The notes under the pieces are model-generated. The model was given only the letters and a program-made list of their open reading frames with translations, searched no databases and had not been told where the DNA came from. From an uncultured Prevotellaceae bacterium (lineage in GTDB: Bacteria; Bacteroidota; Bacteroidia; Bacteroidales; Bacteroidaceae), in contig OMQN01000013.1 in NCBI GenBank assembly GCA_900313235.1, positions 1-55,897 of the forward strand: DNA of 55,897 nucleotides, in the 5' to 3' direction. Positions 7,651 to 16,100 of this stretch are shown here, piece by piece (position 1 is the stretch's first letter; each line of letters begins with the position of its first letter). The translations under genes and the position numbers were made by a program.

Positions 7651-8856
7651 CTATGCACTCTTCAGCGGGACTATCTTGTATAGACGCCTGTTGTTGTAGA
7701 GTTGGTGTTCTATGCCGAGCTCCTTCATCGCCAGTCCTAAGTGAATCTTGGTGCTGCGGTCACTCTTGACACTGGGATACTCCGTCTGAATCAACTGCAG
7801 AATCTGTGCGCTGTTCAGCGCCTTCACCTTCTCGCCCTCCTCAGGTTTTCTGAAGCAGATGCTGACAATCTCGGCAATGTCTTTCTGCTCCATATAGTTC
7901 AGGTTGAGATCCTGGATGCGCTTCACCTCATCGTTGTTAAACCAGTAGGGCGCCTGCAACTCCCTGACCTCGTACAACACCTGCGCATACAACTGCTCAT
8001 AGTCTATCTCGCCAGTGTTGTCTATCAGCTGCCCCTTGGGAATCGTCAGGCAGATGTATCGACGGCTACCCGTTGCATCCGACAGCGGATGAGGGTTGTT
8101 GGTCGTGGCGACGAACGAGGCGAAACGCGGACGATCTTCCTGCGAGGCACCATAGATGGGGCGACCATTGACCTTCGACTTAGACAGCGTCTGCTTCAGA
8201 GCCGCATGCTGACTGGGACGGATGGCCTCCAGCTCGTCAAGGTTCACCAGCAGGTTGTTGGTCAGCGCCATCTCTTTGTCGAACTTGTTCGAGAGGTTCA
8301 GGTGGTCCAGGAAGTACTCCCTCAGCTGTGGCGGCAACAGGCGTTGCACAAAGGTCGTCTTGCCACAGCCCTGCGCACCAATCAATGTCGGCACACACTC
8401 GTTGCCGTGCATCAGGTCCATCTGCAGCCAGTGGGCAACAGCCGAGCGCATCCAAATGGCCAGAAATCCGTGCATCTCCGTACTGATTCCTGGCAGTCGT
8501 GAGAAGAGCTGTGCCACGTGGTTCTGTCCGTCCCACTTCGGCAGGCCCTCCAGGAACTCCTTAATAGGATTATGTACGCGTACCTCTTCTGAATGTATCA
8601 GCTCCATAATCTCTGTTTTGGGATTTCCCTTCTCACAGATGTTCTCACGCTTGGCACGAATCACGATGCTGTTCAGTGCCTCCAGGGTGAGTGCCCTGTA
8701 GTGGGGCTCCTCAGCGGGCAGCGTTGCGAACTCTACCTTTCCGTTCAGCACGTTGCGACGGAACAGATAATTCTCTTGGAGAAACAGCTCTACCTCCAGA
8801 GCGTTCTCCTGTGAAGCCGCAAGGGCTTCTCCTTTCAAATTTAAATTGTCACTCAT
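7651..8856 (-). CDS. VapE-type P-loop ATPase
   Basis: A 401-residue protein with a VapE (virulence-associated E / primase-helicase-like) core. Walker A is GAQGCGKT (residues 160-167), the Walker B-like region is LLVNLDELEAI near 205, and an arginine-rich RPRFASFVATTNNPHPL segment follows. The N-terminal ~110 residues resemble the DNA-binding lead of that family. VapE proteins are typical of prophages, phage satellites and plasmids, where they act in replication or interference. The start is the ATG at 8856 (MSDNLNLKGE), because the further upstream TTG is not needed. It has its own promoter at 8932-8939. With the DUF6078-like gene it lies inside an inverted repeat, which suggests a transferable cassette (inference). 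Confidence 0.82.
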   Translation of the reverse strand: MSDNLNLKGEALAASQENALEVELFLQENYLFRRNVLNGKVEFATLPAEEPHYRALTLEALNSIVIRAKRENICEKGNPKTEIMELIHSEEVRVHNPIKEFLEGLPKWDGQNHVAQLFSRLPGISTEMHGFLAIWMRSAVAHWLQMDLMHGNECVPTLIGAQGCGKTTFVQRLLPPQLREYFLDHLNLSNKFDKEMALTNNLLVNLDELEAIRPSQHAALKQTLSKSKVNGRPIYGASQEDRPRFASFVATTNNPHPLSDATGSRRYICLTIPKGQLIDNTGEIDYEQLYAQVLYEVRELQAPYWFNNDEVKRIQDLNLNYMEQKDIAEIVSICFRKPEEGEKVKALNSAQILQLIQTEYPSVKSDRSTKIHLGLAMKELGIEHQLYNNRRLYKIVPLKSA

Positions 8857-8931
8857 AAAAAACAAAAAATCTTTTGGTAAAATTTATAGTTATTCTCTCG
8901 TGGCATGGGAGTCTTTTTCCCAATGTCAGTG

Positions 8932-8939
8932 CAAAGATA
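8932..8939 (-). promoter_or_regulatory. Promoter -7 box TATCTTTG for the VapE-type gene
   Basis: Minus-strand TATCTTTG with a TTG 20 bases upstream, a good Bacteroidota promoter. The ~70-nt leader contains a short GGGA/TCCC hairpin. The rest of 8940-9153 is A/T-rich with no gene seen. Confidence 0.8.
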
Positions 8940-9153
8940 CAAAAATAATTTCATTTTTGCAAGAGCTTGACATTGAGCACATTGGCTACTTAGCTGTAGA
9001 TTTAATATTCCACAGCTATGTAATGAAATAACACAGATTAAGGAAGATTCTTACTTAGGCTCCGGAATTAAATTCCCAAGCCTACGGAATAATTCTCGGG
9101 AATTTTGTTAACGGTTCTAAAAAGTTGTTATTCCTGCCTTTTTAGCTAAAAAA

Positions 9154-9621
9154 TCACTTCCAGAAGTCAAAAACTTGGGTGTAATGGTCAAATTTCAGGT
9201 TCTCCGTATAGCCTGTCCGCTGAAAGAGTTTGATAATCCATTCCTGCTGCTCAGCGTCGAGCAGTTTCTCACCATGATGGTACCGATAGTAGTTGCTGCT
9301 ACCATTCAGATACTGATACATCGCCAGGCGAAGTCCTCGCTCGTGCTTGCTCTTCACCTCCTCAAACAACGTCTCGAAACCCCACGCCATTCGTTGAGGT
9401 TTACCAGTAGCAAAGAGGCGACAACCCTCTTCACCTATCTTTATATTAGGATAGATGGCAGGTCCCCAATCGCGGTCGTCGGGAATGGCGCAGCCCACCA
9501 TAAACCGCAGACATTCATCTTTCTTGGGACACTCTTTGTTAAAACACAGCTGGTAGCCCTTCGGCACATTCCGAAAGTCGCGTCCAGCCTCTATTTCTGT
9601 AGTTGTTTCCTTTGTCGACAT
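9154..9621 (-). CDS. DUF6078-like cysteine-containing protein
   Basis: A 155-residue cytoplasmic protein with four clustered cysteines near the N-terminus (Cys26, Cys31, Cys37, Cys44, in CFNKECPKKDEC...) and another at 67, a spacing that could bind a metal. The rest is helical and aromatic (YQYLNGSSNYYRYHHGEK). From memory it belongs to the Bacteroidota family DUF6078, whose function is not known. It has its own promoter and is read towards the VapE-type gene. Co-location inside the inverted repeat suggests the two genes travel together (inference). Confidence 0.65.
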   Translation of the reverse strand: MSTKETTTEIEAGRDFRNVPKGYQLCFNKECPKKDECLRFMVGCAIPDDRDWGPAIYPNIKIGEEGCRLFATGKPQRMAWGFETLFEEVKSKHERGLRLAMYQYLNGSSNYYRYHHGEKLLDAEQQEWIIKLFQRTGYTENLKFDHYTQVFDFWK

Positions 9622-9629
9622 ATCTTATG

Positions 9630-9637
9630 CAAAGTTA
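9630..9637 (-). promoter_or_regulatory. Promoter -7 box TAACTTTG
   Basis: Minus-strand match to TA-N2-TTTG, 8 bp upstream of the ATG of the DUF6078-like gene, which would make a nearly leaderless transcript. Confidence 0.5.
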
Positions 9638-9715
9638 GCGAAAAAAGCGAGAACAGCCAAACAAATCAACACTTTTTCTTACAACATTACGCATGTATGT
9701 TAAATGTTTCGGCAT

Positions 9716-9797
9716 CATTTAACGTGCCTCAAGCCCCGATGTACAGGGGGGGGGCGGCATGTCACGTTAATAGGTTAATAGATTTCCGTACTCGACT
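9716..9797 (-). repeat. Inverted-repeat boundary, right copy (82 nt)
   Basis: The reverse complement of the copy at 7538-7619 with about 12 mismatches and no gaps. Here one hairpin arm is replaced by a run of nine G (9746-9754), so the internal stem is degraded, while the outer TTAACGTG / CACGTTAA pairing is better than in the left copy. Confidence 0.9.
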
Positions 9798-9859
9798 GCC
9801 AGCGCGACGTTTCATGAAAATATCTCGCTGATTTATTTTACATTTCGTTCGATTTGCAC

Positions 9860-9867
9860 TATCTTTG
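9860..9867 (+). promoter_or_regulatory. Orphan plus-strand promoter -7 box TATCTTTG
   Basis: The sequence TCGATTTGCACTATCTTTGC is one base different from the dxs promoter at 47195-47214. No plus-strand gene follows: transcription would run into the hairpin at 9896 and then antisense to the GH27 gene. Confidence 0.6.
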
Positions 9868-9895
9868 CAAAGTAAGAATCAAAAACTAAGAAATA

Positions 9896-9930
9896 GGTGT
9901 GAAACAGGGACCAAATCCCTGTTTCACACC
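9896..9930 (-). terminator. 15-bp perfect hairpin after the GH27 gene
   Basis: GGTGTGAAACAGGGA pairs perfectly with TCCCTGTTTCACACC around a 5-base loop. It starts 1 bp after the GH27 stop and on that strand is followed by TATTTCTTAGTTTTTG, fitting an intrinsic terminator. Confidence 0.8.
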
Positions 9931-9931
9931 A

Positions 9932-12589
9932 TCACTGGAGAATCTTCTTACCATTCTTTACCACTAATCCTATATGATTGGCGCCAACGGGGTAGCCCTT
10001 CAAGCTGTATGTCTTACCGGATTGGCGGTTCTTGTCTTTGTTGTTCTTGATACCTGTATTGGTGGGCAGTGGCTTGTAGCTGACAGAGAAATTGTCAAAG
10101 CAGCACCAACTGTCATTCTGATGACCACTGAGCTTGATGCCAATGCGCAGCGCAGACTTGCTCTGCTGTGTGTACTCGATAACATTCTGGTAAGCGCCCT
10201 CTGCAAAGCGAAGCGCTGCAGCATGCATGCTGTGAGGATAACCGTTCTGGCTATCTACCCAGCCGTATTGTGAGGCCTCAGGCCATTCCTCAGCATAAAG
10301 AGACTTCAACTTCGCCTGCTGACTGTTGACATAGAAGTAGGCTTGAACATCCTCAGTACCAGAACGATAGGATGCACCACCATCATTGGCTGCTACGCGG
10401 AAGAGCGCATTACAACTAACGGTGTATACACCAGGTTTCATGGCAGACAGTTGCTGAAACATGTCGAAGTCTTTATTGAACTCCTCACCACACCCGGAAC
10501 GGTAGGTGGGACTTCCCGCCCAACCGTTGTTCATGGAAAAGTCATAGTTAGTAACCAGCAACGTCATATCGAGCGACTCGCCCTCACGGGGCTGTGCGTC
10601 GTCAGACTTGAGAAAGCGCGTCACGGCGGTCTTCAACGTGCTGAACGCACTATTCATAGCTGCTGTTGTGGTAGCTTCTGCCAGCATGTTGTTGGCATTG
10701 TCGAGCGAAGCATTCAGAGTAGTAAGCGCAGTGGACTGCGTGCTGACTGCTGCATTCTTTTTTGCACTATCATCCCATCGTTTAAAGTCGTGGCAAATGG
10801 ACACGGCGGCATCTATTGACTGCAGCATCTTTTCGACTTCGACGAGCATCGACGCCTTCTTGCTGTCCTCTAACTCCTGATTTGAAGCCTGGGCAATCAG
10901 TTCACTGACCTGCTGTGCAAAAGCAGCAGGAAGAGCTGTATGGGCAGCGAGACCTGCCAGACGTGCCGTAGCCTCGCTGAGCTGACGATTGAGAACGGTG
11001 TTCTCGCCTTGTTTCTCGACCAGCATACAGTCGATATTAGGCATCCAGCTATTCTCGTTATACAACTGGACATGGTTAGTACCTGCCTGCAGCGTGACGG
11101 TCTGCTCATACTCCTGGAAGATGCCCCAGTCAGAGGTCTTCACGCTGATGGTACCTGCCGGCGTGCCATTGACTGCAACAGTGAAAGAACGGCTCTCTTG
11201 TGTGGCAGCACGGAAACGGAGCACATACTGGCCGGCTTCAGCTACATAGACATCGCGCCACTCCAGGGAGTTGCTGCGACGATTGCCCAGCCAACCGGCA
11301 TACATACGTCCGTTGGCACCGTCGCCCGACTGATAGATAGCTGTACCCAACGCCTCGTTATTGGCCACCTGCTGATAGTCGTGAAGGAAAGCGGTCTCTG
11401 CCTCATAGACATAGCGCTCCAGACGCTGGTCGGCAGTCAGGCGATAGATGCGGGTGCCGTGCGCAGGGACAACTACGGAGAGTGTCTGCTGCATGGTGCC
11501 CAGGTCCTTGTGTTCAAACAAGTCGCGCACAGCTACCTTGCCGCCTAAGTCCAACTCGCTGAAGCTGACATTCATCAGCACTTCTTTGTCGGAGGGGTTG
11601 TAGAGAGCTACGGCACGTGTCGTACCATGAAGCGTCTGAAGGTCCTTCACCAGCACATAGGTATCGCCAATATGCTGAACAACATAAGCCTGCAGATGGA
11701 GCGGGTCTTGGTTGAGGGCAATCAGTTCCGTATTCTTCAGCAACTCCAAGGCACGAGGTTTGATGGTTGCCATATTGCAGCCGATGAGCAACGGACTCGA
11801 CATGATGCACCACATACCAAAGTGGGTCTTGTCTTCCTCAGCAGTCAGCGAGCGGCCAACCTCCAGCATGTCCATGTCGTTATAGGTGCCATTGAAACAG
11901 TATGCCGACATGTAAAGGTTCTCTTGGATGAGGTCCTTCACCGACTGCCAGCTCTCGTTGATATCGCCCGTGGTACGCCACGAGTTAGCAATATCATGGC
12001 ACCACGTCCCAGGGTAGCGCCAACGGCAGAGGTTATAAACGACTTCACGCCCTGTATTCTTGATGGCGTTATAGATGCGTGTGTACTGCTCCTGCTCGTT
12101 CAGTCCTAGATGGCTGCCGCCGCAATAGTCAACCTTGATGAAGTCGAACTCTAACTCCTTGAAAAAGTAGTCGGCATCAATCTGTTCGTAGCCATACATA
12201 CCTACGTTGGTATTGCGCACGTCGCCATTGCTGATGCTACCGCAAGTGCAGTCGCCGGCATCACTGTAGATACCTGCCTTCAGGCCCTTGGAGTGGATGT
12301 AGTCGCTGACCACTTTCAGACCGTTAGGGAAACGCTCGGGGTGGATGCACACCTTACCTTCGGGGGTACGACCATACTGGAAGCCATCGTCAATATTGAT
12401 ATACTGATAGCCCACATCCTTCAGGCCCTGGGAGACCATCGCGTCTGCCTGACCTTTAATAATGTCTTCAGAAATGTTTACTGAGAAGGTGTTCCACGAA
12501 CTCCAGCCCATCGTTGGACCTTTTTGATTGTCTGCCGTGGCGCTCAATGTGGCAACGAAGGCAAATGCTGTTAAAAGAAATTGTTTCAT
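9932..12589 (-). CDS. Secreted GH27 alpha-galactosidase with carbohydrate-binding modules
   Basis: An 885-residue exported glycosidase. After the signal peptide (to ~19) comes a GH27 (beta/alpha)8 barrel from MGWSSWNTF. The nucleophile is Asp154 in FIKVDYCGG and the likely acid/base is Asp209 in WRTTGDI. A beta-sandwich follows to ~395, then a CBM35/CBM6-like module (YEAETAFLHDYQQ to ~530), a helical linker (~540-665) and a second galactose-binding-like domain. The end (TYSLKGYPVGANHIGLVVKN, then GKKILQ) resembles a type IX secretion tail. It should release alpha-galactosyl (or related arabinosyl) residues from plant polysaccharides at or outside the cell surface. It stands alone, with no SusC/SusD pair nearby. 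Confidence 0.9.
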   Translation of the reverse strand: MKQFLLTAFAFVATLSATADNQKGPTMGWSSWNTFSVNISEDIIKGQADAMVSQGLKDVGYQYINIDDGFQYGRTPEGKVCIHPERFPNGLKVVSDYIHSKGLKAGIYSDAGDCTCGSISNGDVRNTNVGMYGYEQIDADYFFKELEFDFIKVDYCGGSHLGLNEQEQYTRIYNAIKNTGREVVYNLCRWRYPGTWCHDIANSWRTTGDINESWQSVKDLIQENLYMSAYCFNGTYNDMDMLEVGRSLTAEEDKTHFGMWCIMSSPLLIGCNMATIKPRALELLKNTELIALNQDPLHLQAYVVQHIGDTYVLVKDLQTLHGTTRAVALYNPSDKEVLMNVSFSELDLGGKVAVRDLFEHKDLGTMQQTLSVVVPAHGTRIYRLTADQRLERYVYEAETAFLHDYQQVANNEALGTAIYQSGDGANGRMYAGWLGNRRSNSLEWRDVYVAEAGQYVLRFRAATQESRSFTVAVNGTPAGTISVKTSDWGIFQEYEQTVTLQAGTNHVQLYNENSWMPNIDCMLVEKQGENTVLNRQLSEATARLAGLAAHTALPAAFAQQVSELIAQASNQELEDSKKASMLVEVEKMLQSIDAAVSICHDFKRWDDSAKKNAAVSTQSTALTTLNASLDNANNMLAEATTTAAMNSAFSTLKTAVTRFLKSDDAQPREGESLDMTLLVTNYDFSMNNGWAGSPTYRSGCGEEFNKDFDMFQQLSAMKPGVYTVSCNALFRVAANDGGASYRSGTEDVQAYFYVNSQQAKLKSLYAEEWPEASQYGWVDSQNGYPHSMHAAALRFAEGAYQNVIEYTQQSKSALRIGIKLSGHQNDSWCCFDNFSVSYKPLPTNTGIKNNKDKNRQSGKTYSLKGYPVGANHIGLVVKNGKKILQ

Positions 12590-12630
12590 GAGTAATAATT
12601 AATGTTGATTACGGTTGTGTTATTTTGCTG

Positions 12631-12638
12631 CAAAGGTA
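12631..12638 (-). promoter_or_regulatory. Promoter -7 box TACCTTTG for the GH27 gene
   Basis: Minus-strand consensus box about 42 bp upstream of the GH27 ATG. Confidence 0.8.
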
Positions 12639-12842
12639 TGCCATAGCAGCCACATAATGAACTTATCAACGAATTGTATAAGCGATTTCATGTTGCAACA
12701 AAACAAACTCTGCTGATTATCAAGCTATTTTCATTTCACACGAACATCATTGTATAATGGAAATGCTGCATTCTCCTATGTTAAAAATCGTCAAAAAAAA
12801 AAAAAAAGACCTTACAATCAGGAGATTGTGGAATTTATTTTG

Positions 12843-12850
12843 TACCTTTG
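12843..12850 (+). promoter_or_regulatory. Promoter -7 box TACCTTTG for the candidate small RNA
   Basis: TTTTGTACCTTTGTGG on the plus strand, after a run of 15 A at 12793-12807. No coding gene follows on this strand before the terminator at 13042. Confidence 0.7.
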
Positions 12851-12855
12851 TGGAA

Positions 12856-13075
12856 ATTATTCCCATGTCAGTCGTGACAGGGGGAAAATATCATATCACT
12901 TCATAGTATTGTGATTTGTATTTATATCAAGAATGATTAACCTTATCATTTTTAAGTTATTAGAACAGCAATGGGCATGATGCACCGTGAGGCGGATAGC
13001 CCAGTAAAAAAAAGTGTTAGCTTTAATTTCACACAACAAACAGCCTCCCGTTCGTGAAGAATAGGAGGCTTTTTC
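12856..13075 (+). ncRNA. Candidate small RNA (~220 nt), unclassified
   Basis: The interval between the GH27 and sprA genes (both minus strand) has a plus-strand promoter at 12843-12850 and a plus-strand terminator at 13042-13075, with no credible ORF between. It contains two further hairpins: TGTCA-GTCG-TGACA flanked by CCC/GGG near 12862-12884, and TGGGC ... GCCCA at ~12972-13004. The size would fit a regulatory RNA such as 6S, but I cannot match it to a known family. Ends are estimated from the promoter and the terminator. Confidence 0.45.
13042..13075 (+). terminator. Intrinsic terminator AGCCTCC/GGAGGCT + TTTTT
   Basis: A 7-bp GC-rich stem and a T-run on the plus strand (GGAGGCTTTTTCTTG). 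It closes the candidate small RNA. It could also act on the minus strand as a weaker terminator for sprA. Confidence 0.75.
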
Positions 13076-13109
13076 TTGTGTCTGCACGACAGCCGTACAG
13101 CCCTTTTTT

Positions 13110-16100
13110 TTAGCGGGTCAGCGAGAACTTCATGGACAGTCCGAAGTCGTGGGTGGTGGTGGGATAGCTGCTGCTGGACAGGAGCGGCTTGTTGGTCTGG
13201 CGCTCGTAGTAGGCGGAGATGGTCAGCAGGCGCGACAGCGTGTAGTCGGCCATGAACGACACCTTCAGCGCTGAGTTTCCGCTGCTGGCAGAAGAGGAGC
13301 GCGTGGCAATGTCGCGCGTGATGGCTGCCTGGTCGCGCAGCGAGATGTCGAGACGCATGTTGAGGTCGTGGTTGACACCCGATTTTTTGCTGTTGGCTGT
13401 TTGCTTTTGGCTGTTGGCATCTTTCTTAGACTTGCTGCCGCCCTGTGCCTTCTTGATTTTGCGGCTGGTGCCTGCGCCAAAGAGTCGGAAGTTGCTAATC
13501 TTGTAGCCCATACCAATGACGAGGTCGTTGGAGCGGCTCTCATTGATTTGCACACTGGTCATCGACAAGTTGAGGACGCGCGTGCGACGGTATTCGGCTT
13601 TCAGCGTCAGGTTGTTGAGGAACGTGACATCGGCACCAATCAGCGGCGAGAAGCTCTCGTTGATGCTGACGGTGGGTACATTCCAGCCCAGCATGGATGC
13701 CGTCTCGCTGCTGCTGGTATAGCTGCCGAGGGCGAAGACGCTCTTGTAGGAGTGGTTGATGTTGACAGACTTGAAATGCTCGTTGAACCACTTCAGCTTG
13801 GACAGTCCGGAGTAGCGGATGGTCCAGTTGGGCAGCAACTTGGTGAGTGCGGGGATGAGGTCGAGGCTGCCGCCGCCACTGCCCGTATAGCTGTCGAGGA
13901 AGGCGGGAATCATCACCACAGCACTGTACTTGTCGACCTCTGCACCATAGTGAGCCGACGCCATCTGCTGGAAGCGCGGCAGAGCATCGCAGAAGCGGTC
14001 GAAGGCCGCTGAGGGGTAGCCGTTGTTGGCATCGCCCATCGACTCGAGAGCCGACGAGATGGAGATGGTCGTCATGTTGAACGAACCCGTCTGGGTGGTA
14101 GGCATGCCCTTATACATATACTGTATGCTGCGCGAGCGGCTCTCGGTACGCGAAGCGTTGAGGTCAATCTTCAGGTCGCGGAGGGGTTCGAGGGTGGCAC
14201 GTAGCTGCAGGTCTTCCGTCTTGTTGGTGGTGGCAGGCGTAGAGATGCTGTCGGCCATGAGCAGCCACCCGTTGTCTATCGCCTTGTCGAGGAAGCTGTC
14301 GTCCGTCAGTCCGAAGGCAAAGCCCAGGCCAGGAGCCATCACTCCACCCGTGCGCTGTCCGAAGGCGTCGCCCACCTCGGGCATGAAGCCCGACAGCGAC
14401 ATGGAGTACTGGTTGCGATAGCTGATGCCGATGGAGCGCACCATCATCAGGAAGCGTGCTGCCGACTGTGCCGTACGATACCAGCGCTCGTCGTCCAATG
14501 GCGGCTTGGCGAGGACGGTGAGTTTGATGGTGGTAGAGTCGTTGCTCTTGATGCGTATCTTGTTCTGGTCGACGACCTTATATTTAATAGGATAGGAACG
14601 GCCGTCCTTGGTCTTGGCGGTGACGACAAGGCGCTTCGACTTCTTGTTGTGGGCGACGATGATGGTGGTGTCGGGCAACAGCTTCAGCTCTTTCTCGAAG
14701 GCGTTCTTGTTCTTGGGGAGCTTGGCAGCCTCCTTGTTCCCGGCAGCCTTATCCTTTCCAGCGGCGGAACCGCTGGACACGTTCTTCTTATCGTTCTTCT
14801 TGGGCTGCGACTTGGGGATGGCTTTCTTGAAGCGGTCGTTGGCCTTCTTGAGGAACGGGAAGTGGTTGTAGAGCGTCTCCATGTTGAGCGTGCTGTTGAC
14901 GGTAATCTGCCGATTGTTGGAGATGGTGTTGCCCAGCGACGTGCCGTCCTCCTTCTCACGACCACGCACCCAGTTGTAGGTAGCGGTGTAGTTGGCATCG
15001 GCATTCACCCAGTCGAAGATGGGCAACTTGTTCAGCGGCAGCTGATAGGAAGCCGTAAACGTCTGGCGGTAGTCCAGCGGACGGCCGAAGTGCTTGATGC
15101 TGGTCCACACAGAGTCTTTCCATGCCGAGTAGCGGTCGGGATAGAGGTCTTTGTTGATGGGCTTGTCGCTGTAGGGCTCCTCAATCTCAGCCTGTGTGCC
15201 CGACTGGAAGTTCATGTGGAGGTTCTTGGTGAGGTCCCAGCGCAGCGAGAAGTCACGGTTCCACAGGAACTGCGAGTTGAAGGTGACAGGCAGCGACGAA
15301 CCGCTGAGGTCGTCCATGTCGCGCTCCTGCAGTTCGTAGTAGCTGCGCGACATCTCGGAGTTGAACGTGATGTTCTGCGGCAGCCAGTTGAGTCCGAAGG
15401 CCTTGGGCAGCGCCATCCACTTCGACTTAGACTTCGACTTCTTGAAGGGTTCCCACGGCTTGTAGACGGGCGTATAGCTGTAGTTCAGCGAGCCGCGCCA
15501 CTGGTCGTCGTTCTCATAGACGGTGGTCTTGCCCGACGTGTGGCGATGGGAGTGGCTGTAGCTGAACGAGAAGTTGGCAGGGTCGTAAGGCATCGGGTGA
15601 CGCTTGGTCTTGATGTCGAAGCGCACGTTGGACAGCGAGAAGTTAGTGGACGTGGACTTGGTGACGGCAATGTTCTCTATCGAGTCGCGCTCCTGCTTGT
15701 TGGCAGCATCGAGGGCGTCGTCGAGGTTCATATCGGTGTCCAGCGGATTATACTTCGGCTTGGTGATTTCCTTGGTGACAGAGTAGTAGAGCGGTGCCGT
15801 CACCTTCAGCTTGTCGGGGAACAGCTTGCCCAGCTCGATGGTGGTGGTCAGCGAGTAGGTCTTGTAGTCGTCGGTGGTGCGTGCTGCCACACCGTCCTCC
15901 AGTCCGCCGAAGCCCTCGGTGATGATCTTTCCCGTGAGGTTGAGCGTGCCGACATCCGACAGTTGCATGTTGAGCGCTCCCGATGCTGCCCAGCCGCCAC
16001 TGTTGACGACGTCCTGCAGGCGCAGCTCGTTGATCCACACCTCGCCCGACTTGATGCTGCCCGACAGGTTGCGCACACCAATCATCATCGTCTTGATTTC

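Noticed and set aside
9896..9930. Possible parS site, because of GTGAAACA and TGTTTCAC near the par genes' genome
   Set aside because: The half-sites are in the wrong order for parS (TGTTTCAC then GTGAAACA). It is a hairpin placed as a terminator.
12896..13087. Small minus-strand frame of 63 codons
   Set aside because: It runs through the terminator, lacks a promoter and shows no protein-like pattern; the interval better fits a plus-strand RNA.
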